Source: Sequoia sempervirens (Eukaryota > Streptophyta > Pinopsida > Cupressales > Cupressaceae). Taken from it: 64,000 nt of DNA. Positions 12,192-23,289 of this stretch are shown here, piece after piece. Below the pieces are notes generated by a model that was not told where the DNA came from, did not search any database, and saw only the letters and a program-made list of their open reading frames with translations. A program made the position numbers and the translations under genes. Position 1 is the first letter of the stretch, and the number at the start of each line of letters is the position of its first letter. The DNA is taken from assembly GCA_007258455.2 (NCBI GenBank), contig VDFB02270651.1:492832571-492896570 (forward strand), given 5' to 3'.

Positions 12192-15100
12192 ATGACTGCT
12201 ACTAAACCTCCTTCTTCGAAAGCAAAAAGCAAGATGAAATACAAATATCAAGGCATCTTTCCGCCAACTATGGTGCTTTCCAAAGTTGAAGAGATAAAAG
12301 ATACAAAAGTTGGTCATCAAGATTTGGTTGAATTCACAAAGCTAACTGAGACGAAACCTATTCCTGATTCAATGAGAGCGATCGTACACAACAACCTCCA
12401 TTTGGTGGCAATGTTCCCCACAGCTGCGCACAATACCGAATTTGTTCTTCAAGTTGTGTCTCATTACATCAGAGAAAGCAGAAGTGTGATCGACTCTTCT
12501 GGGCACGAGATTCTGAGACTCGACCCTGATTTCTTTGACATTGTCTTCAAGGTCCCTCATATGGAGAAATATATTGACATCTCTATATCAAAAGCACAGG
12601 AGATCTTTGATGCTGATCCCAATAAAGCTAAACAGTTGATAAATACTCAATGGCTCAAGAAGCCTAGATCATCTATTTCTAGATGGCCGAAAGGACTCCT
12701 GAGAAGTGACTTCAAAGATGACGTTAAGGATATGATCACGTTTCTAAGCAGAGTGAAAGGCTTTCCGGAATCATCCACTTTTCATGATTGGATGTATGAA
12801 TACATCAGGATCATAAGAAGGCAAAAAGTGCATATCGACTGGGGCAAAAAAATCAGTGATGAGATACACGAGCAGTTGATCAATGCTCCTTCTACATTGA
12901 AGTTCTACATGACTTCTTACCTGGTGTACGCAGCAGCTGTGATGAGACAATTCCCAGGTCTATCAACAAAAAGGAATCAGATGATGGTGCCTGTGTACAG
13001 ATATTTCTATCAATTGGAGCTAAAGGAGAGCTTTCATCATTTCAGACGGGTCACTGATGCTTTCTTTGCGCCTCTACTCTTCAACTTTGATCCAGCTTTG
13101 GAAAGAAGAAGAGTATCTGATGAGGCTTATAAGGTGGTAAGTAAAGTTGGATGTATTTTTCTCCAATTCCCAACGTTTACTTACTTAAGAGTAGGTTTCT
13201 ACACTGGTTGTCCCTACATGCTACCACGTTATCCTTCGAATAAGTGGATTCTCATGGAAACATGCAGACAGTTGATGTCAGTGCAGAAGGAACGTAGAAG
13301 CAACCACAAGTGTCGATTCAAGTTCCCACTGACCATTGGCCGATATACTATCCAAACTGCACAAAAAGCCAAGTCTATCTATGCTGAAATGCAGATCATG
13401 ACCATCAAAACCTACAGGTATAGGTTTGATTTCGACTACCGAGATTTCAGAAAAAAGTTGCAAAAGGGTCACCAACACAGGTACCGTTTTGAAGACATAT
13501 GGGCAGATTGCAGAGATGAAGAAGCCATTCGCAAAATGGACTATTGCATATTGACAGTTCAACAAATCAGAGATCTTGGTATCGCTGACCTACCAGAGGA
13601 TTTTGAGGATCTAGGTGATATCATGAACGCTGTTTATGATGAGCAAGGCATTGCTAAAAGGCCGTTGCCTACAATACAATGGTCTAGGAAAGAGGTTACC
13701 AGTATGAGAGAAAGGCTGAGACCAATCCTAGCCAACACAGAAGAATGGTTACATAAACATGGTTATGCAATGGAAAGTTTCAGAACAGACTCAGAAGGAG
13801 AGGAGTCCGAAGCAGAAGCTCGCCAACAGCAAGAACTCCGCGACAAAAACAAACCAGCGGCTGTTCCCACTTCTTCGTGAAGAGGTCCTAGGATCAATTT
13901 CACTGTTGGTAAGAAAGATACCCAAGCTGTCCAAGAGACAGAAATCACGGAATCTCCTCCATCTTGTTCTAAAGGCAAAAAGCCTATTCTGGAGGAAATA
14001 GATTCCGATGAAGAAGAAACTTCAAGCGACCAATCCACTGAAGATGAAGATTCAGCAGAAGCAGACTTCGATGCCGAAGAGGTTTCTGAAAGTGGGAAAG
14101 AGTCTGATGAAGATTCTAAAGAAGGATCTGAAGGTGACTTTGAAGGTGAACTAGATTCGGAGAGACAAGAGGGTGATCAACAGGAACCCGGGCATGATCA
14201 AGAAAGAACTACTTTTCCTCCTGAGAATGTAATTGAAGAAATTCCCAGAACATCATCGCCTGTGACTTCAAACGTTCCTCATACCCCTCCAAATTCAAGA
14301 ACTCCTCCACCTCTTGTTCCCTCGTCACCTATCCCTACCACATGCATTCCTGCAGCTGAGATATCCCCTATCCCTGTAGCATCAACCTAGCTTGATACTC
14401 CTTCAGTGACAAGCATCCATACGGTTGATATACTGTCAAGCCCACCATCGTCCATTCCTAGCTTGTCATCGCCAACGTATGATATCACTTCTGAAAATGA
14501 ATTCAATTATTTCATGAATGAGTCAATGTGTGATCAACTCAATGTGTCAACTACAGGAGCAATGATGACAGACACTTCTCCAATTGTTACAATACCAATG
14601 GTAAGTTCAGATGTGACAATAACTTTAGAAGTGGCAATGGCGACCGAATTGACAGTAGATCTAGAAGTTCACACTTCTTTTCTTCCTCCTTGGCTAATAT
14701 CTCAAGTGTCGAAGTGCAAAAATCAAATGATTTCTCTAGAGGAGCTCGACCTTGAAGAGATAGTTCTTCCAAAAGCCAAAGGGAAGAAAAAGGCAAAGGT
14801 ATACTCAAGGCTGAATGTTGATAAGTCTAGCCACAAGTATGCTGAAATTGGCATACCACCGAATCAAGAAGGTGATGTCAATATGGAGGACTACACAGTA
14901 ACAAAGGTCCAGCTTGGCAAGGTTACCAACGAAAGTGCAAAAGTCGATGTGCAAGTCACTTTGGATATCTTGGCAAGAAGGCTGGATAAAGTAGAGCAAG
15001 CTCGTAACATGTACAAACAAAGGGCAGAGCATTATGCCACTATTGTAAAGAGACTTGCTAGTTCTCCAAGTAATGCACAACCACTGACAGTGGTAAATAT

Positions 15101-15827
15101 TGAAGACCCAGCTGTCAAGAAAGCTGAGAAATTCGCCTCCAAAGTCAGGGTGTTATATGATTTTATTGAAAGGATCATCGAACATGGATCTCAGATAATT
15201 TTGGCTGCGGATGAGAAAACTACCATGTTGGCCAAGCTCACCACAGAGCTTGATAAAGAAAAGAGTGTACTTTCCCAGGAGCGCAGAGACATGGAAAAAT
15301 GCTTGTTGTCATGGTCGGAAATGAAACATGTAAAGCTTAGCAAATTGGTGGAGGTTGGGGTAATTCCTGACAAAGAAAAGTTTGTAGAGGTAAGATAATC
15401 ACTGAAACATAGAATTCAAGTGGTTCAATCTCTCATAGAAGATCTTCACCAAGTACAGGAAGATGTCGACGGGCATCGCACCATTCTTGACAAAAATATC
15501 AGAGAGTTGCTTGGTCAACTTCTTGAGGAAAATTGTATCTTCCTGCCAGCCACAGAAATATCCCTGATCTTCAAGGAAGCCATCACGAATTTGATTGATA
15601 GTTCAGACTTCTCAGAAGCTTCACTGAACATCATTTGTGATACAAGGCTCATGTTGGATAACTTGAAGACGCATCTTGACAGGTGCAAAAAGGTTCACTC
15701 ATCTGCCATGAGGTCGATCACGAGAATTCACACCATTGTGGATTACACCGTTGGTCCAGATGAGAAGTTCATGCAGGAGACTAGGAGGAAATTTGAAGAC
15801 TTCCGCGCCCAATGCAAAGAAACATGA
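12192..15827 (+). pseudogene. Extra 3' ORF (ORF2) of Tat-like element, about 1211 codons
   Basis: Sense-strand ORF between integrase and the 3' LTR, starting at ATG 12192 and ending at TGA 15825-15827, 20 bp before the LTR. The frame is kept throughout but carries stops at 13878-13880 (TGA), 14388-14390 (TAG) and 15396-15398 (TAA). The left copy reads through the first and third of these but shares the second. The layout is a basic start, a roughly 500-residue folded region (motifs such as HFRRVTDAFFAPLLFNFDP and RYRFEDIWADCRDEEA), an acidic linker, a Pro/Ser/Thr-rich part and a charged coiled-coil-like C-terminus (about 14950-15827). No signal peptide or membrane segment is visible, so despite its env-like position it is not obviously an envelope protein. 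I do not recognise its family. Confidence 0.8.
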
Positions 15828-15847
15828 AGCAGCCCCCTATTCTCCAG

Positions 15848-16978
15848 TGTTAGACATTTCCAGTGCATCCCATTATGCATCTTGTAAATATTTCTCGACA
15901 TTTTCGAATGTCATTTTGTAAATTGTAATTACACCAAGTCCAAAGATGTAATATTTTCAAAACAAATTACACTTTTCCCTTGGTCAAAGTTAGGTGAGAT
16001 CTCCTTAAATCGCTCACCTAACTTTCCCTGATTTTCTCAATCTCTTTCCTTATTTTAATGTGAGGGATTTTCATTGTAAATGATTTTTTAGCCTTTTGCA
16101 ACGAAGTGCTGCCGTTTTGTAAGCAAATTTGTAAAACTTTGCATTCATGCTTTGTGAATGAGATTCGATTAATAAAGAAAAGGATTGCAAGCCAAACTTT
16201 GCGTTGGATTCAATACTTTTGTGAGTTAATCTTATTTGGTAGTGATTAGTTCGAAGAATCTGAAAGACTCTAAGTAGTTTATGTAAACTTTGTGTTACAT
16301 CTATTATTTAGATTGCATTGTTATTTCTGTTTATCATTGGTTGAATGATCTACAAGACTTTGTGCTTGTAATCATTCATGCTCATGCATGTTCTGGTTGA
16401 GTGATCTACAAGACTTTGTGCTTGTAATTATTCATACTCTTTGACACTTTTGTTGGATGATCTACAAGACTTTGTGCTTGTAATCGTTCATGCTGTTCGA
16501 AGAATTGTTGCGTCTAAGAAGACTTTGTGCTTCTAACGTAGCAAACGGTACGTCTACACAGATCCAACACTGATAAAGCTACGGAACGACTTTGTGCCTT
16601 CGTGAGCTTTCCCTTTTTCCTTTATTTGTTTATTATTAATCACTTCTAGTATCTCTACGCTTCGCTTGACAAGATAGAGATATTGGTATTACTGCTAGTT
16701 GTTCATTTCAAGTTATCAAGAATTCTGAACTTTCAATGGTGAAGCATTGTAAACATCTTCTTTGAAAAAGGAGAGAAGGATGAATGTAACACACCCCCCC
16801 CACTCTGTGAATTTTGTGTACATTTTGTAATTACTTGTTTGATTTACTATCGTTTCTATTAGCAGTAAGAAGGGCGCCTCCTCTTTCCGAGAGGAGAGAT
16901 TCGCATCTCACATAGCTGTGGATGAAGTCCAAGTTGTGTAATCTATCGAAAAGCTGATTACATAATTTTCACCCAACA
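15848..16978 (+). repeat. Right LTR of Tat-like Ty3 element (1131 bp)
   Basis: It begins TGTTAG and ends CCAACA (one change from the other LTR) and aligns with 3184-4334 throughout. It is 20 bp shorter because the segment holding the TATA-like CTATATAATG is deleted (between about 16057 and 16060). The 13-bp hairpin (15986-15998 and 16013-16025) and the imperfect 60-bp repeats (about 16340-16560) are kept. No typical purine-rich tract abuts its left end; the preceding bases are GCAGCCCCCTATTCTCCAG. The sequence to the right is older LTR-like DNA in the opposite orientation. Confidence 0.85.
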
Positions 16979-17158
16979 CTTGACATGATGATGGATCTCC
17001 AATTTCTGTAACAATTGATGAAGAATTTTTCCCTTGAATGCCTTAAAATGATCTTGAATGCTATCTTGATGATCTTGTGAAGTCTTGGAATGCTTAACTC
17101 TTGAGTGCTTCAATTGATAACATGAATGCTTGTGTGAAATAGTGATTTGAAAGCTTGC

Positions 17159-17165
17159 TTATATA
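17159..17165 (-). promoter_or_regulatory. TATA box of minus-strand LTR
   Basis: Plus-strand TTATATA reads TATATAA on the minus strand, in the context GCCTATATAAGC. It lies 105 bp downstream (minus sense) of the palindrome array at 17271-17371, nearly the same spacing as in the other LTRs of this group. Confidence 0.55.
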
Positions 17166-17270
17166 GGCAATCCACTCAAATGACTATTAATTTGATCCCA
17201 AATCTTGACATAGAAGAAATTTGAACTTAAAACCCAAATTTCTTGCTCAAAACCTTAAAAATAGGTCAAA

Positions 17271-17371
17271 TGGGACCCATTCGCCAAAATGGGACTCATT
17301 CGCCAAGCTGCCCAGGTGAATGGGTCCCACTTGGATGGGACTCATTCGTCCAAAGTGGCGAATGGGTCCCA
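17271..17371. promoter_or_regulatory. CATTCGCC palindrome array (five half-sites)
   Basis: Half-sites of TGGGACYCATTCGCC occur at 17271-17285, 17290-17304 and 17336-17351 (one mismatch). Their reverse complements occur at 17315-17329 and 17357-17371. The pairs form strong dyads with short loops. The same cassette recurs in the other LTRs of this window just upstream of TATA. Confidence 0.75.
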
Positions 17372-17537
17372 CATGGCCTATTTTGCTTGCTAAAATGTCA
17401 GGGAGTGTGCAAATTAGGCTTATTTGTTGATATTGTTGATTTTTGATCAAAATATGCCTTGGGATGCATAATATAGGGTCATAGGGGCCAATTAATGATG
17501 ATATAAAGGTCATAAATGCAATAGGGTCCAAAATCCA

Positions 17538-17810
17538 ATGTGAAAGTGTAAATAAATACACTTTACAACACTAAATTAAGGCAAAAATAGGTCTATTTAG
17601 CATAGAAGGGCCCTAAATCCCATGTGAATGTGTAAAACACATTACAACACTATATTAGGCCCACTTTAGTTTACAAGCCTCCTAAATTTAATGTGAAGGT
17701 GTCAAAAAATACACTTTACAACATTAAACTAGGGAAAAGTTAAGTTTATTTAGCTTTAAAAGGGCCCAAGACCTAATGTGGATGTGTAAAACACCTCACA
17801 ACACTAGATC
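17538..17810. repeat. Four direct repeats of about 70-84 bp in LTR U3
   Basis: Repeat starts at ATGTGA fall at 17538, 17622, 17691 and 17775 (spacings 84, 69 and 84). Each holds a small dyad of GTGT and ACAC followed by a TTACAACACT-like motif. The reverse complement of this motif also occurs twice in LTR A (about 31752-31802 and 31856-31906). These look like repeated U3 enhancer-type units. Confidence 0.6.
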
Positions 17811-17860
17811 AAGGTGATATCAAGTCTAATTTATCGTTAATTATTCCCAAATCAAGCAAG

Positions 17861-18880
17861 GAAAATGGATACTTTTTCTATTGTCACATATGATATTCAA
17901 AAACATTCTCATATACTCTTTTTACAACTTCATGCAACAACATGCTAGCACAAGCAAGCAAACACTGAACCCAACATCACTTGCAAACATAGAAAAAATA
18001 GTCTTGAGATAGAACATTGAAAACCATACTTGTGGTACACCTCAACACTTGAAACTTGAAAAAGAGAGAACATACAAATAGTCTAAACTTATCTTTCAAA
18101 CCACAAAAGAATATATTCAAGTATGGAGAAATGCAGAGCATTCCCCTGATCCTTCCTGACTACAATAACACAATCTTTACTTTGTTGGCTCTAGAAACTT
18201 TTGCGATAACTTTTATGTTCAAAAATCAAGAACATACATACTTCACATTTATGTTTTTCTAACTTCCAAACTACAAGGCCATATCTTCAAATGTGGAGAA
18301 ATGTAGAGCATTCTCCTGAGCTTCTTTAGTGCCACTCCTTGAGCCATTAACTACATGAGAACCATTCATACTTTATTTCATATATGATGCAATGTTTTAC
18401 ATTAGGAAACAATGAATTAAATATTCAAAACACTATATCAATATAAAGGAAACACAACTTCTTCATAACAACATTCACCTATTCATGAGTAATAGGAGAT
18501 GTGGTACAACTATGTATAACATGTTTATGAAATTTATCATCATGTCCAACACTTTTTATCATCACACTAATTGCATCATATGCAACCTTCAACACATTAC
18601 CACTCTAATAACATTAATGAAAACACCTACAACAATATCCCCTTTGTTGACATCAATGATAACATATGCAACAATCTGCAACAATCTCCCCCTTTGGCAT
18701 TGATGGAAACACTAACTTGATATGCAATTTATTCCCCTTTGACATCAAGGGAAAAGGTCTAGTGGTCTCCCTCTATATTAGCAACAACATACAAAATCCT
18801 AATGTTTGTACAAACCTCAACATCCTTCTCAGATTATTCCTACCAACTCCCCCTAAGAGGTAGCCTCCAAAAATCTAGGG
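17861..18880. other. Non-coding AT-rich stretch with a copia-type polypurine tract
   Basis: No gene is seen. Plus-strand TCTCCCCCTTTGG (18685-18697) reads CCAAAGGGGGAGA on the minus strand, the usual polypurine tract at the 3' end of copia elements; two weaker variants flank it (about 18637 and 18735). Two imperfect direct repeats of about 60 bp (about 18090-18160 and 18260-18330, sharing TGGAGAAATGYAGAGCATTC) lie to the left. This is probably the 3' end of the copia relic that follows. Confidence 0.45.
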
Positions 18881-20170
18881 ATAAAAATATGTCTTGAATT
18901 GCTCCCCTTGGATAGATGCACCATCGATGCATCTAGTTAGAAGGAGGGGAAATAGACCCTAACTTCTATCTAAGTTATTCAAATGTGTCTTTTGAAAGTT
19001 CCTTTGTAAATATATTTGTAACTCATCTTTTGTAGGCACATACTCCAATCTTACTTCTTGATCTGCAACCTTCTCTCTTAAGAAGTGATACTTGATAGAT
19101 ATATGCTTGATTGTAGAATGTATCATTATATTCTTTGAAATATTGATAGCACTTGTATTGTCACACTAAATAGGAATGGTCTCATCATACACTACCTTGA
19201 TATATTTCAATGTTTTCTTCATCCAAAAAACTTGAGTGCAACAGGATGCTACAACTATATACTTTGCTTCTTCTATTGATAAAGACACTAAATCCTACTT
19301 GTTACTAAACTGTGAGACCAATCTATCTCTTGAGAAGAAATATCTACCACTAGTGCCTCTTCTATCATCAACAATACTAGCCCAATCAACATCAATATAT
19401 GCACTTAAGGAAAAAATATCACCCTTTTGATACTACAACCCACAATCTAGAGTGCTCTTCAAATATCTAAAATTCCTCTTTACAACCTTCACATGAGTTT
19501 CTCTTGGATCAACTTAAAACCTTGCAACCAAATAGACAACTTGCATAATATCTGACCTTGATGTTGTTAAGTACATTAGGCCCCCAATCATAGACATAGA
19601 CAAAGTCTAATCAACCTTAGGTGACACATCATCTTTGCTCAAATGAAAACTTGTTATTATAGGGGTACTCACTGGTTTGTAATCTTCCATACCGAACTTC
19701 TTCAACATCTTCTTGACACACTTTGCTTGAGAGATAAAAATACCTTCATCTGATTGTGCAATTTGGAGTCCAAGAAAGAATGACAACTCACCTATCATAG
19801 ACATTTAAAATTCCTTTTGTATCTCTTCAACAAACTTCTTACATGTTTCATCATTCCCAACAAAGATTATATCATCAACATACACAACAACTATTATAAT
19901 TCTTTCATCCTCAATTTTGATGTAAAGATTGCTATTTGTGGTACCTTTCTTGAAGCCTTGTTGAATTAAGTACTTGTCCAACCTTGCATATTGTTGATGT
20001 GGACGATACACACGCACACCAATAGGTAGATAAATTCTCACTCTAGGAATTTGAGAACCTACCTTTCTTGAAAGATCCACCAAGAACTCTTGAATCGGAA
20101 GATAATCTTGGCTAATCCCAAGGCTCGGGAATATCTTGATGCACTAGGTTCACTCAGGGTTCATTGCATA
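18880..20170 (-). pseudogene. pol: Ty1/copia reverse transcriptase - RNase H relic
   Basis: Read on the minus strand, 20083-19607 encodes copia RT parts in order: YARLDKYLIQQGFKKGT, NSNLYIKIEDE, YVDDIIFVGN (catalytic YVDD), then GELSFFLGLQI and KKFGMEDYKPVSTP. Further left are broken RNase H parts (for example a VDWAS-like motif followed by DDRRGTSG, near 19370-19410). The frame is broken by stops at about 19805, 19600 and several sites below. Sequence upstream of the AWY-equivalent position does not follow the expected RT, so the 5' half is missing. Integrase, protease and gag are absent. A dead fragment. Confidence 0.8.
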
Positions 20171-21245
20171 AAAATTACTATTTATCACAAGGGGTCCATG
20201 GTTTCTCAAACACACTAGTATCCACTAGTACATAGCAAAGCTCGACTGAATTAAACATATATCACTCCAAAATCACATGAACTCAAATTATTTGCAAGAA
20301 ATACTCCATGAATTCATTTTTTTTGCAAATATTTAGCATATTTAACATATATTTCTCTACAACTTCATGAATATGAAATATTTATGATAATTTCCCATGA
20401 ATTCATTATTTTTGAAACATTTTCAAAAAATATTTAACATCTACTCTTAAAGAAAAGCATTAAGGATCATAAGATTTAAAGTTCTCCTAGCTATTATCCA
20501 TGCATACACCATTAAATAAACCAAATCAAAGAAAACCACTCTATACTTCAAATTTCTTCACAGCTAGGCATAGAATGATACAAGAATTTAAAGAAACATG
20601 AAATCATTTGCCACAGAACAATATCAACACACACCCAAATCTGGCACAACACATTGGCTTCTCCAATAGGAACAAACAACTAGCTATGTAAGATTTCATA
20701 TTAGGAAATAGTTTCAAAATTGGCTTTGATATTAGTAAAATTTAATGGAGCATACAAGTTTTTTATACTAGAAAAGCACAAAAAATAGGAAAATTAAATA
20801 AAACTAGCAAGAGTTCCAATTTTGAGTCTCCATAATTCCACAAGTTTACACCTACATAAAATGAACAACTCTCGGCCTTTTATAAGAACACAACAACCAA
20901 TTGAGTTCCAAAAGATCACATGAAAGAGAATCAAAAGAACAAATCATAAAAAAGCATCTGGCAAGTGACAATTGGCACAAGAATATTATGGAACAAGTCA
21001 AATACACTTTGAATTTTTCCACGGAGTTGAAAATCCTTGAAAAATTTGACCTCAGGGCATGGGCATCCTAAAACATCTTGCAATACTATCAACACTTTCT
21101 CTCAAAATCCCCGAGTTTAATCAACAATATCAGGTCTAGAAATGACTTTTCAAAATGAAATTCACAAAAATTATCACCATAGTTGCACTACAAAACCTCA
21201 GGTTTCCCTTACCTAATCATAGGCACTTCCTTGGTGGGTAATTCA
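20171..21245. other. No recognisable feature
   Basis: AT-rich DNA with short A and T runs and frequent stops on all frames. I see no gene, RNA or complete repeat in it. Confidence 0.5.
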
Positions 21246-21560
21246 TTAGTAGAATCATCTTTTCTTTTCCTCTTCTTGTATTCTTGAAATGCAATCAACA
21301 CCCGATCCATATTTTCCCTTGGAATACTCTGTCATCCTCAAATTGTATTTATACCTTGTGTATTCTTTAGTTATCTTCTTCATGGCTTCATTCCTTTGCA
21401 ACATTTCTACCTCATACTTATTCATATGATTTGTACATTTAATCACCTCTTCAAGAGCCACCCGACTCAAAGACTGGACATGATCTTTGTTTATTTTCTC
21501 AATCCAACCTCTGAAGGGTTTTAATTTTGCATCATCCTATCCCATTCATTCAGGATTACA
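21246..21560 (-). pseudogene. Possible retroelement ORF relic (unrecognised)
   Basis: The minus strand is open over about 100 codons, with a charged, helix-like sequence (HMNKYEVEMLQRNEAMKKIT) and a Lys/Glu-rich end. There is no clear start. The charge pattern resembles coiled-coil parts of retroelement ORFs, but I cannot name a family. It could be chance. Confidence 0.25.
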
Positions 21561-22203
21561 CTCTTGTTGCAATTATGTCTCTATGAAATATAAGTCCTTA
21601 CAATCTTTTTACTTTTCATGGTGATTGTGTACTATGAAAATGGAATGCACAACTTCCCTTATCCACACCTAAAAGGGGAATGAAGGAACAATAATCCGAT
21701 TTCACAAAGTTCACACTAAAGAAAAAATCCTTGAGATTCTAATGCAAAAGAGATTGAAATATGTCAATGGAGATTGTTCTTAAAGTTGGAAATTGATAAA
21801 CAATCTGATAAACTATTGATGCAAAACTAAGAAAATACAAAGTGTTTGAAAACACATTGTGATATGCATAAAGATAGATTGAATACAATGCAAAACAAGA
21901 TAGAGAAGCCAAACAAAAAGAGTGCACCTAGAATTTGATATAGGTCAGAGTGAAGGCTGAAAATGTCTTTGAAATTTTGGAAAATCTAATTTTCTGACCA
22001 ATCGAAACTCATATGCCAAGTTGGGCGACTTCTAGTCTGAGATCAAGGTTTCTGCCCAGAAAGCAATTTCAGAGAAATGGGTATTGGAATCTACAAACTG
22101 ATCTAACAAACACCTCCATTGGGACTCATACGCCACTAATGGTGACTTAGTCCTTTTCCAATTTTTTGAAAATTGAAGTCATAGATCTATACTCCAACAC
22201 CTG

Positions 22204-23240
22204 CACTTTGTTCCCAGACTAAAACCTAAATCCAATTATGTGAAAATACCTGCATCACATAATATAACTTGGTTTCTAATGGGGGTTTTCCTTGGTAAAA
22301 CCCCTAGTTGGTATTTAAAACTTGAAAGAGATAATGAAATATGCAGTAAAATCCTAGCCCTAAGTACATCTAAGAATAGGAAATCTAAAGTAAGATGCAA
22401 CCCTATTCTAATATACAAGAACAAGATACATAAATGAAACTAAAATGATTTAAGAATCACTCTAAGAGACCTTAAATCACATTATAAATGAATCTTAATG
22501 ACATGCAAACCTTCCTTAGGCTAAAAATAGAGAGAAAATGGAAGATGTAATCACTTCGAAAACAAGCCCTTAGGCTTTGCTTGATGGCTAGTTGCATCTC
22601 CCCAACCTAGAATTCTTCATGATTCTCCATAGACATCCATGATCAACCCTAAGAAATGCAATATCTTGAACAAAAAGTGAGCTTGAAGACCTGCAAAAAC
22701 CCTTGAATGCTTCCTAAAAGCTTCAACTTTCCTGTAGATAGACTCATGAATCTTCTTGTGAAAGATATTCAACACTTGACTCTTGAAAATTTGTTTGTTA
22801 AAATGATTAGATGTTGTGAAAAATGACCTAAAAAATTATATTTATAGGAATTCATACCTAATTAATCATTATTTAGACCTCATAGGCTAACATCCATCAG
22901 AAATTTGAATTAGATTGGTGAATTTCCCACTCAAAATTGAAAAATCCCCTAAAAGGGACTAATTCGCCACCCTGGGTGACTTAGTCCCACTAGAGGGGAT
23001 TCATTCGCCTAAGGTGGTGAATGGGTCCCACTTAAGGTTTTTGAGGTGGGTTTTCTGAATTGAATGCTATTTGTCAGGATTCATATGATTTTTGAGTGGA
23101 ATAAGCCTCAGGGTCCAAAATAATGGGTCCTAGGGGCCTATAAATGTTGATTTAAAGGATGATTAATGCAAGGGTACCCAATATAGGTCCAAATTAGACC
23201 AAGGATTGTACTATATTCAAGAAGGGAGTACAATTTTAGT
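22204..23240 (-). repeat. LTR-like segment, minus strand, second relative of LTR A
   Basis: Read on the minus strand it has a palindrome array (22954-23030), a TATA box (TATAAAT, complement of 22840-22846) 107 bp downstream, then U5-like sequence with AAGGAAAACCCC near 22290, matching the equivalent part of LTR A (about 32655). Overall identity is low by eye, but the order and spacing of landmarks are the same. The ends are approximate. A further weak dyad of the same kind lies at 22118-22152. Confidence 0.5.
22954..23030. promoter_or_regulatory. CATTCGCC palindrome array (four half-sites)
   Basis: The half-sites alternate in orientation: 22954-22968, 22974-22989, 22995-23009 and 23016-23030. 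They form two dyads, each with a 5-6 base loop, 107 bp upstream (minus sense) of the TATA box at 22840-22846. Confidence 0.7.
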
Positions 23241-23289
23241 GTCCACAATGATATTTTCCAACTCAGTTATACATTACAACAAAGTATCA

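Larger units (their letters stand above)
16979..17860 (-). repeat. LTR fragment, minus strand, related to LTR A; cut by the Tat insertion
   Basis: Read on the minus strand this follows the same plan as the LTR at 31640-34299: repeats with GTGTTGTAAAGTGT-like sequence and CACATTAGGTCTTGGG, then a CATTCGCC palindrome array, then a TATA box (TATATAA, complement of 17159-17165), then a U5-like part ending at the junction with the Tat LTR. The left end is cut by that insertion. The outer right boundary (about 17860) is approximate because no clear TG terminus was found. Confidence 0.55.
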
